From Owenia fusiformis (Eukaryota > Annelida > Polychaeta > Sabellida > Oweniidae), in assembly GCA_903813345.2 (NCBI GenBank), contig CAIIXF020000011.1:27024166-27088165 (forward strand): a DNA stretch of 64,000 nt. The letters are read 5' to 3'. A program made the position numbers and the translations under genes. Position 1 is the stretch's first letter, and each line of letters opens with the position of its first letter. The notes under the pieces are model-generated. The model saw only the letters and a list, made by a program, of their open reading frames with translations. It was not told the DNA's origin and did no database searches. Shown here piece after piece: positions 39,731-49,476 of this stretch.

Positions 39731-40208
39731 TTAAGTACAAAAGGTCAAACTCCATTCGAAAAACCACTGTCATAGACAACTAAACAAATCATCAATTTAA
39801 TACATATGCTTGTTATCTATGCGTGTAACCTAAACATTAGAAAAAGCTACATGGACTTGCGATATGATTGATAGTGCTGCGGCATGCGAAATTCAACTAT
39901 TGGGGACATTTACCGTAATGTTCATGTGTTAATGAACGCTGTGTTCGATATTAACATGGAGAACAAAACTGTCATTTTGCGGGATCTTACTTAAAAAAGA
40001 TCAAAACTTGTACATCTGGTAAGGCTTTTATTCTAGATCAAATGAACGTTATCAATATCAAACAAAGATAAGTGTCAATTTTAAGTTTTTCAATTGCTTT
40101 TTTTCAATTCATAATTACATAATTAATGTTGTATTCGAGTTGTTTGTAATTAATTCTTGAATTTAACTCTAAGGTCGTTTGTGAATGTTCAAGACGCTTG
40201 CCCCGAAG

Positions 40209-43200
40209 ATGAAAGGTGTTGCTCTCATAATAGCTGCTATACTGGCAACAACGGATGGAGTGCTTGGACAAATAGGTACATTAATTTTTTAGAAATCTTA
40301 TTTTTATTAATACAATACTTATACATATAGTACGAAACTGATATTAAGATTAAATATCAAAAAATTGAAATTCAATTTTAAATGTTTTGTAGAAATTAAA
40401 AGATTGACTGGAAGTATTTTCACATTGCCAAAATGTATTTGTAGCATGTGGGGTGGATGTAGTTTTTGCTGTCGATACGTCGTGTATTTTTACCAAGAAA
40501 GAGAAGAGTGTCGTAAAAGATTTCTTATTTGAATTGGTGACTTCATTGGACGAAATCAATCCCATCGGCCGTGACAAAGCGTTGATTCAGATTGCAGCGC
40601 TCACATACAACACAATTGCTGTGAGCAGATTCAACCTTAGCGACTCCACAGACAAAGCCTCGACATTAGGCCTAATCGAACTTTTAAACATGAATAGGAA
40701 TACTGCGGAGGGATGCAAAAGGAAAACCAATTTGGCACTTGAACTTGCGAAAAAGGCATTTCAAAAGACCAACGGTGGACGAAGGAAAGCCAAGCGCGTC
40801 CTTATTCTCATAACTAATGGTCTTACACAACCTTCTAAATTAATGAAAAACGCATTAGCTAATGGTATTAAGAACACTGATGCCAACATTGAAACGTACC
40901 TTATTGGTATATATGATGAAAAGGTAGATCCTAACGAAGCTGATGCGGAGTGGGCTGTTTTGGCTTCCGATCCTGACGATCACCATGTGATGAGTGTTAA
41001 CGGGACAGATATGCTGAAAGAGTTGGTAGATAACATTGCTAAACGAGTGATGTCAGTAACCTGCAATGGTAAGAAGATATTTAATACTACTCGTATATAT
41101 GATAAATGAATGAGATGCGTGATCGGTAATTTCTATGGAGCAGATCCTGGCATGACTGGTATGACAAAACATTATGATCAATCAAAATCTATCATCCTGT
41201 AACTGTTCTAGCTGAAACATGAAGAAATGTGTAAAACTTTATTTTTGATACAAAAATGATGAAAAGTATTGCATTGCGTTGATTACTCTATTTATACTAA
41301 ATATTTATATATCAATCTGTATTTGCGATTGACACTTTATGTAGCATACGATTGTTAATGATTGAGCACACGTGCTGTGTGTTTATTCTCAAATATCAGT
41401 GTAGAGACTACTAGGATTTACGACGAATCGTCACAATAGCAAACAATTAACGTATTTAGGAAGGCATAAAACGTTAATGGAATTCTGTCTGACATTACCA
41501 AGTTCCCTTAGTTTAGGGAAGCTATCCAGTAACTACTGTGCATATTTCTAGATGAAATACCGGCGGATGATCCTTGGTTAGGAACAACATCAACAGCCTC
41601 GACGACAACGTCAACGACAACATCGACAACGTCGACGACAACATCAACAACGTCATCAACAACATCTACTACATCAACGACGCCTGAACCTACAACAATA
41701 CTAACGACACCAGTAACAACTACTACAGTGGCAGCTAACACGCAAATATGTCAGGAAACAAAAGAATGTAAAAAGTTACTCGGTCCAAACTATAACTGCA
41801 CAAATTTTATATGCGGTAATTATTTTTGTCTATTTTGTAGAGTTAATAATTGTGTTATATTATTGGAGGCATATAAGTGACAACAAACCATAAATAAAAT
41901 GTATGTTATGACAAGATCAGATCTGCAATACTCCAGCTTCCATTTAGACGAATCTTTTGCTTTAAAGGGTTCCGATAAGCATCCCGTATAAAAACAATAT
42001 GGCGGCTCCAGGCATATCGACTGGATCAGTCCATTTTTAAGAAATAAGGGGAGTTCTGTAAAATCCAGTTTATTGAAATTGTCTTTGAGATAAAGTAATC
42101 CGTTTATAATGATTTTGAAAACGTTATCCATAGAGTGATTGCGTTCAAACAGTACATGTACAACAGCCAATATAAATCCTTGTATTAGAACTGCTTTGTT
42201 TCATTTGTAGGATATTTCATATGCCAAGCTGTGTGCTATTAGAGTCCATTTCACTGCTTCATTTCGTCAGTAGAACGGCAAATATAAGAAATTGGGAGAC
42301 CATTGTGCAATAATATATGGAAAAGTATATTCATAATGTACATGAATGACATTTGTATATTTTGGATTGCTTCTAGTTTGGCTTATAAAGTGTGTGGCCT
42401 CTTATATTTGAATGTTTCTCCGCCATGTTATTTTCAATAAGATTAACATGGCTGAAATTCTTCAAATTACAAGACGGCACAGGCTTATTGCACAAAAAAC
42501 TAAAAAATCTGAAATATACAGATGTCATTCATGTACATTATGAATATACGTTTCCATATATTATTGCACAATGGTCTCCCAATTTCTTATTTTTGCCGTT
42601 CTACTGACGAAATGAAGCAGTGAAATGGACTCTACGTTATGGGGAAATTTAGATGCCAATTTTTCCTTATTATACACAAATAGAAGATCCTGAAACTTCA
42701 CCCATAAATTTGGAATTGATTTGTCAAAATAAAAATCACCCTTTTATAAATGTGTGACGATCTATAATATACTTATGCTATATAACAGTTAGAGGTGTTG
42801 ACACAACGACATCGAACCTGTGAACCCTTGAGTATTATTCCGGGATCGGGCCTTTTATACTAAACGGTGAGCAACACCAGAAACGAGCGTTCGATTTGCT
42901 AAACGATATGCGTCACCCTTTAAAACACTGTGGAATGTTTCCATGTAACAATATTACTGGGCAGCGTTTAATCATATTAGTATTGACCCTGAAAAATCGA
43001 CTGAACAGCTGAATCGATGTGAACGTGTATATTCATGTATAAATTGCAATTGACAAACCGCGAAAATAATGCCAAATCTGCCAAATATGAAAAATTGCCT
43101 TAATTACAGTCCGTTATTATGACACTTAGATTTGATTTTTTCTTACAGTGCGGGGCGACCCCCACATTCAGCAACTAGTCAAAGGGACAGATGACCCCAT

Positions 43201-45258
43201 ATGTTATGACTTGTTTGGAGAACCTGGACAAATATACGAGTTCCTAACGGAAAAATCAACAGGTAAATCTAGGACAAGGTTGTTAAACGTAAAATTTAAA
43301 TTTTCTCGGAATTTAAGTGGATTTAATCCTTCAGAGTCGAAACCTGCATGACGACTAAAACAGACTTATTACAATAATTATGTTGACCAAAAACCCTTCG
43401 TTGGCATTTTCTGTATGTCGGAGTAATGAAAAAACAAATTGTCAGAAAATCCCTCGCGTTACTCACATTTTTGATGTTCTCCATACGTCGATAGTTCTGC
43501 TAATTGATGGAGTTTTGTATGACGTTGCAGGGACTTCTGTGACGGGTGTTTTTATCGAGGGATCAGATACAATTAAATCTGGGGACTTGGCAAAATATAT
43601 AGGTGAAATAGTAATAGATACGAACACGGTCACTATCCATGCAACAATGGTAGACATACTTCTACATGCAAAAAGGTAAGTAACATTGACGGCAATGCTA
43701 TAGTCTATTTGATTAAAAATTATTGTTAACGTACTGTTACTTAAATAACGTTACCTAAAAAGATCTAAGGTATGGCAGCGAATGTGAAAGTAATACCTAA
43801 AACGACTGACATTTGTATGTCGAGGTAACGTGTAAAATGTAAACACTTTGAGGGACAACAGTTTGTCTTCCCACAAATCTAAATATTTGTAGATGACTAC
43901 TTTATCTGAAATGTAATATACACAAATGGATATATAGTTGTTATATTTTTAGGGGTACTGGGAAACGCTCAAATGATATAAAACTGTTTTTCGAGCCATT
44001 GGAAATAGAGTAAGTCTTTATTGTTAGTCCTTAAAGAGAGCATATCTATACTCTGCTCTGATTGGCTAAAAAGTGATAATACACGAATTAACAATGATAT
44101 CAAGTTAACGAGAACGTCATTCAGAAATGTTCGTTGCAAATTAAAGTTCAATAAACACTAATACTTATAGAATAAGATATTTACGAGGATTGTAAACCTT
44201 TGGAGGTTTCCAAAGCTTATATCATTGATAGAAATTGTTAATAGGTTAGAAAATATATATAGCAGTAAACTGTAATCTACTTTTATGGCTTGTAATAAAT
44301 AGGAAATTAATGACGCTTTTACTATTGCAGACAAGATGCTAGGTTCATCCATAACTGGGAACGCGATACTATTAACTTCAGCAATGAAGAACAAACGGGG
44401 GTCAAAGTTAATATTTACAAAACATCAATGAGTGTACACATAGACAATGTAGCTACGATATACATTAGTCGACATCCAAAACATTTAGACTTTGTAATCG
44501 GGGAACTTAACAAACTTGCTGATATGAAGAATAAGCCCGGTGGAATAATGGGTGAGTATATACATGATATTATTTCATATTTTATTATTTCATTGTAAAG
44601 ATGCTCAGGCTACATAGTTTTCTCAAATATAACTTAAAGATATTATATCCTAAAAAGTCAAATTATGGCGTTTGCGTAGAGTCTTGGCTTAATCCGTCTG
44701 GGCTACAATGCTATCACAAAGTGAATGTCATCACTCGCCATTTTAACAATGTACCCCGTTGACTACATGTCCAAGCATCTATCAGTCAGTCGAAGAGGCA
44801 ACATACCAGTTGCATTATTCGTACAATATCTTGCAGAGTCATTATAAGTGCAACAGGTATTAAAAAAACAAAATGAAAACAATTGATACATTATAAACTT
44901 ATAAGCTCCCCACCCTCTTGGAATATCCGACAAAAAAAGAATAAAAAAAGAACATTTTTGCACCGGTTTCTTGTTCTTTGTTTATGGATTCAATTCATGT
45001 TAAAGTATTCTTATCCGTAGTCTGGTATATTTTTCAATCACGTGTTCATTTATCATTTTAGGCATAGTTTCATCAGACGGAGAGTTTGTACCCTCTGCCG
45101 TTGCCTACAAAGGGACGGTTCATGTAGGAGGAGAGTTCAGTGTAACTGTACAATGGGACCATGATAAAAAGTGCTGGTCCGTCCCAAGAAGTGCCAGAGG
45201 ATTTGATCAACTTCTAAAACAATTTGCGAGAAGTTGTCTGATAAACTCAAGCATCTAA
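40209..45258 (+). CDS. Gene A: secreted vWA - Thr-rich linker - ITIH C-terminal-like protein
   Basis: Eight exons with GT-AG introns and consistent phases: 40209-40275, 40445-41068, 41552-41815, 43149-43262, 43531-43675, 43953-44009, 44331-44551 and 45062-45258 (562 aa). An in-frame ATG at 40185 would add 8 residues; 40209 is preferred because the hydrophobic signal peptide (MKGVALIIAAILA) follows directly. Order: signal peptide 1-21; vWA about 23-230; Thr/Ser-rich linker about 235-290; a C-x5-C-x7-YNC motif ending FICG (~296-318); then a C-terminal domain with GDPH and ICYDLFGEPGQIYEFL, as in the ITIH C-terminal domain, through 562. The vWA metal site is degraded (DTSCI for DxSxS, ITNG for ITDG). 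It is probably extracellular. The ITIH VIT domain is absent. The 57-nt exon 6 keeps phase and may be optional. Confidence 0.82.
41585..41740 (+). repeat. Microsatellite-like ACA/TCA/ACG repeat encoding gene A linker
   Basis: Within exon 3 of gene A, short units such as ACGACAACATCAACA and ACATCGACAACGTCG repeat and encode alternating Thr and Ser. The antisense reads as a Val/Asp-rich open frame, which is an artefact of the repeat. Linker length is likely to vary between alleles. Confidence 0.8.
42242..42632. mobile_element. TA-flanked foldback MITE in intron 3 of gene A
   Basis: Ends GAGTCCATTTCACTGCTTCA and the exact complement, with TA on each side. The arms pair for about 115 bp almost without mismatch, so this is a young insertion. 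No ORF. It lies within the intron between exons 3 and 4. Confidence 0.88.
43953..44009 (+). other. Symmetric 57-nt candidate cassette exon of gene A
   Basis: Flanked by TTATATTTTTAG and GTAAGTC. It starts and ends in phase 2, so including or skipping it leaves the frame open. It encodes GTGKRSNDIKLFFEPLEI. Gene B has no counterpart: its neighbouring exons join directly at the matching position. Also counted in the gene A model. Confidence 0.5.
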
Positions 45259-45423
45259 TCAGCTATTCCGCGCCCAAATTAGTTATCCAGATATCATGTT
45301 TAGATTCCAGACTAGACTTGTTTAATTATTCACTATGTGAATACTGTTATAGACAGATTATAAGGTTTTATCAGACTAAAAGCACATTTTTGAAACTATA
45401 CAATGATATTCGCAAATAGCTTG

Positions 45424-45429
45424 AATAAA
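45424..45429 (+). terminator. Polyadenylation signal, gene A
   Basis: AATAAA, 166 bp after the gene A stop codon. Confidence 0.6.
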
Positions 45430-45579
45430 GTACAGATTTAAAAATGAGTTCATGATTACAATTCAAATGCTCCTTAAGGTTTCCGTACTTGTACTTTTAA
45501 ACGAAGGACAGAACAATTTTTATTTTATATTAAAAGCTGGCTTGACTCTGGAAGGATATAATGAATAGCGCAAATTGAA

Positions 45580-46000
45580 GTAGGTAGTTACCAGTTTCAC
45601 CACCAGGTGGCTCGCTCGGGTCAGATAGCCTGGCGGATATAGTAGAAAGTTCCCTTTAACTTAACTTACGAGATCTGTTTTAGTGGTTCAATTTTCATAT
45701 AGCCCTCATGTATGGAATAGTTAAGCAAATTAAAGTATGTCCAGTAAAAGAAAATGTTATATGTCCAATTCAAGAAAAGATATTTCACTTTTGTGATTTT
45801 GTAATATGGGGTCTATGGGGAATCAATCCGAACTAGAAGTCACATTTTCAAAAAATATTGAATTTTCAAAGTTGATAAACAATTTTCGAACCATATTTTT
45901 AGATGTATTTTTACATGTAGATTTCAAATATGACATCACTTTGACTGAATTTTGAATATTTAATGACGTAAATCAAGATCATTTCTACTTGCATCTAGTC
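45580..46000 (+). repeat. Dispersed repeat R, copy downstream of gene A
   Basis: Starts about 320 bp past the gene A stop and matches 38625-38990 over most of its length in the same orientation. It contains TTTCACCACCAGGTGGCTCG, which fits the vertebrate CTCF core consensus. The 33980-34190 copy shares its first half. Confidence 0.75.
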
Positions 46001-46725
46001 TATTAACAGAGTAATGCTAACATTTGTATTACCTTTGTAAACAAGCGTGTCTACTCCAAAAATTACTGTGTTAATCTCCTCGGACTCATCATTATTATCA
46101 AGCTTGATAAGACATTGCATAGATTACTAGTTTTATGACGTGTGTTGTGCCACAATAAAATTTGTCAGCGAATCAACGCAGTATGTAAATTGGGCATTGA
46201 TGATATGTGTTTAATGATTTGCCCAATTTGAATATCATCCCACTGAAATGATGTCAGTAATTTGTTTACTCTAATTTTATGACTACTGCAAATTGTGTGT
46301 CTGATGTGCATTTGATGAACTTATAATAATGGTGATATGTGCATATTATGATTCCACATGGGATAATGAACAATAGTATATGAAGCCTAAATGAATGATT
46401 TAGGTTGATACCAGGGGATGTAAGTGTTTGTTTCGCAGAAATGTACACCTAATAAAGAATATGCCGCCTTAAAAGAGAGTAAAGTAAAATATAATATACA
46501 ATGAAAAGCCTTGCATTGTGTTATATTTGTAACATTGGCAGTCTATCTGTAGAGACCCCTTGACGCTATACATAGTTTATTAGAAAGTATATTTTTGTTT
46601 GTGATTTTCCATAAGTATAATCAGTTAAAACATGCACTTTGACGTCCTATATATCTACATTGATAATTGGCAAGAGGCTAATAAGCCCATTTACAGCAAA
46701 TATATATCAATAAAAAGCATTTATA
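46001..46725. other. No gene identified
   Basis: AT-rich intergenic sequence between gene A and gene B. Only short frames are present. Confidence 0.45.
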
Positions 46726-46897
46726 CCGGTGTAAAGTAAATTATGATCCTTTGGGGATTATGGTCCCCTTTCCTTACGGCCCTTACTGGCCCTAACTGTG
46801 TATAAATAATAAGGAAAATAATTGTTATTAGGTCACCATGTAAATCAATAGAGAGTAGGACCAAAATTTGATAGGACCACCTACCCTTTTACAGCGG
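46726..46897. repeat. Dispersed ~165-bp MITE-like repeat, copy 2
   Basis: Second copy of the 27017-27180 repeat, same orientation, with CCGGTGTAAA at the left end and a degraded complement (TTTTACAGCGG) at the right. Confidence 0.75.
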
Positions 46898-47279
46898 GTC
46901 GTTCAATAAATTTCCGAAAAATGCTCTAATGTCAACGATTTTTGATATTTTTAGATGAAATTCTTACACAATGTGTAAAAATTAATTCTTAAATTACAGC
47001 ATTTCTCATTTGATTGTTCAAAGTTATGGTTACTTAATGGTAACTTGACTTTTGGGAAGGCGGAACATTCTTTACATCACCCAATTTACCATTACAGAAA
47101 TCTATCAATATGACTTTATTGTGCAAATGATGTTCTTACTAGTATTTCCTAATGAGGGAAAATTGATGTTAATAGTTTTCATAGACATTACCCCATATTC
47201 AACAATAGCTACAAATGTCCATATTTGAATTCGAAATGTCTTAACAAAATGAGCCACACAAATCAAAAAACAAGAAATA

Positions 47280-47950
47280 ATTCTAAATCGTGCAAGATCA
47301 GATCTCATTCTCAAATCACAACTCAAGGCCCACAACTGGACAACTGTTGACCCCCAAACTGCGAATGCAGAGCCCCTGAGACTTTCCGCCATTTGTTTTT
47401 TAAATGCCCATTGAAAACCGAACAAATTCTTAAATTTAATAGAGATATTGAACTAATAACTGGAAACCAATCTCAGCTCAGGACCCAGATGGACAAAATA
47501 AATCTTTACTTATTTGCTCACCCTTCACTTACTCAGGAACAAATTGACAATCTTTTATCAGTGGTGAGCCTATATCTTATTGAGCACGCATAGTTACATG
47601 TAGTTGGAAGCTGGTCTACTTTTGTTCTCAGCCCTACCACTCCTTATCTCTACTGCTTTTCTCCCATTGTTTCATTCTCTTACATTATACTGTAGCACCA
47701 TGAAGTCTTCTTTGTGCCACATAGAAAGTACAGATCAGCCATTTAGCCATGGGAGACTATGGCGTGAACCTCTGTTCCCTACTCATACTACTATATCTTT
47801 GTTTCCAGGACCCTATAGGCAGAGGCAGCAGCCCCCCACACTCCAATTAAAATGCAGATGCTTTCTTTTCTATTTTTCTTCTAATATATAATTGTGTATA
47901 AACCATGTTTACAAATTGTAATTACTACATTGAGGGACACCTATAATGCC
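47280..47950 (+). mobile_element. 3' end of a non-LTR retrotransposon (LINE), decayed
   Basis: From 47358 the plus strand reads CECRAPETFRHLFFKCPL, matching the Cys-His motif (CxC, ET..H, CP) near the C-terminus of many LINE reverse transcriptases. The frame stays open to the stop at 47591-47593 and ends in a TEQILKF...LYLFAHPSLTQEQ stretch. Upstream, the same frame has a stop near 47350, so the element is broken. The sequence to about 47950 is probably its 3' UTR. Confidence 0.6.
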
Positions 47951-48169
47951 ACTGGCGATTGGGTCTCTCATGTATGATATGTACTTTTAATGATTAATGG
48001 CAATAGAATCTCTTGATGAAAAAAAAATCAAAAAAGCTGATCGTTTGTTCTGCCATCTATCCGAATTTCAATAATTTTCAAAAGGTTTCAAACTCAAGAC
48101 CACAATCACAAAAAAGTAATATATTTGTAGGAAATCAAATCATATCGTCATACTATTCATAAGGTTATA

Positions 48170-48402
48170 CAGGGTGTCAAATAAATATGTTCTCCCCTCC
48201 TTAGCTTTAACATCCACATAATGTTGGATAACCTTTTTCTCTACATGATATCGAAAATGTTCTTTAGGACATAAAACTTGGCTTCACATAACAAACTACA
48301 CGTCAAGAAGTTTCAGATGACTAGCTCAACTAGATGCACTTTTATGCACAAAAGTTCATTCTCTTTGAATTAAGGGTGAGCGCATATTTATTTGACACCC
48401 TG
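48170..48402. mobile_element. TA-flanked mariner-like MITE, 233 bp
   Basis: Ends CAGGGTGTCAAATAAATATG and the complement TATTTATTTGACACCCTG, with TA at 48168-48169 and 48403-48404. No ORF. The terminal CAGGGTGTC motif is shared with 62183-62476 and the snapback at 16929-17971. Confidence 0.85.
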
Positions 48403-48499
48403 TATACACATAAGATGAACAAAAAACTTAATGTAAAGTCTTAACATGTTCACTGTTGATTGCACTAATAAAACTTGATTTCAATGAACCATCATAGAC

Positions 48500-48870
48500 T
48501 ATCATCTCCATTTTGAATTTAGATTTTCTTCTCCCTTTTCAACAATAACACCTGTGGGGCAATCCTTGTACATCTGTTCTATCAGCGAGTTGAACGCATG
48601 TAGATGGATGGTACTGTCTAGTGATTTTAGGGCTGAGGTACTGTATGTTGGTGGAGAGATGGCAGCTCGGTTTTGAGTTCCTTTGTAGAATAGGGCAAGT
48701 CTGGATGCTTCTCTTCTATAAGCTGATGGACCATGTCGTAAACGCCAAATATCGACACTGTAGCATATTGTTTGCAACCCGCTGTTCGAGTAGCAGTGCT
48801 GGAATCTACTGATACAAGTACGTGAGATTTGTTTCCAACTCGTCATTATTAGCATTTTTCTGCTTTGTGT
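48500..48870 (-). mobile_element. Probable LINE reverse-transcriptase C-terminal remnant
   Basis: A 117-codon minus-strand frame (48855-48502) contains YRREASRLALFYKG followed by PPTYST and a hydrophobic tail. The RRxASRLALFYK block is characteristic of the C-terminal region of some LINE reverse transcriptases. There is no upstream polymerase region in frame. Opposite in strand to the LINE piece at 47280-47950, so probably a separate insertion. Confidence 0.45.
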
Positions 48871-49476
48871 TCAAATGCGATTATATGAGATGACATATGT
48901 AGAACAAAAATTACTCATAACTAGAAAAACGCCGCAGTCCTGATGACCCAAGAGCAAAACCATCTCAGTAACGAAAACCAACCTCCCTTAAAGTATAATG
49001 TATCCAGAAAGGGGACTCATATTTCCATGTATGAATTGAAATATCCCTGTTCATACTGTTAACATCACAAACCTGAATGAGAGGGAGGGAGGTTGTTTGT
49101 TTAGTGACCAGCCCTAGCTCGGAAACCTAAAGTATGACCTTATCAAGATAGCAACATCATCGATTATAACATTTAATTGAAATATTACATTTTAGTCAAA
49201 ATGTACTTGAAAGCATAACACCGATTTGGAAAACGTTATTGCGACAAGTTATTGCATGCTTCCGCATACTAAGTTTACACATTTGAATGTTCTATGACAA
49301 TCTCATTAAGCATGTAATATTTATCGTCAACCTTTGTGGTATTTGATACAGGATGTATTTTGAATTCATCCAGTTTTATTTGTGTATAGCATTTTGGCAT
49401 TGTTTCATGTGCTACACGAGTGCTTTACCGAAATTATTTTGATGGAAGAGATCGATAAATAATACTTATATTTAGT
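48871..49476. other. Intergenic region upstream of gene B
   Basis: AT-rich and without a recognised element. The start codon of gene B lies only a base past TATATTTAG, which resembles a splice acceptor, so the true transcription start may be further upstream with a spliced 5' UTR. No clear TATA box can be assigned. Confidence 0.35.

Noticed and set aside
1-40180. Possible hidden multi-exon genes in the first 40 kb
   Set aside because: I scanned the frames and splice-like signals by eye and found nothing with a recognisable domain; very small exons could be missed.
41508-41741. Val/Asp-rich open frame on the minus strand
   Set aside because: It is the antisense of the Thr/Ser repeat linker of gene A; low-complexity coding opens the opposite frame.
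43380-43530. Upstream extension of the gene A exon 5 frame (MLTKNPSLAF...)
   Set aside because: Gene B has no counterpart, and GTTGCAG at 43530 gives the phase-correct acceptor, so this stretch is intron.
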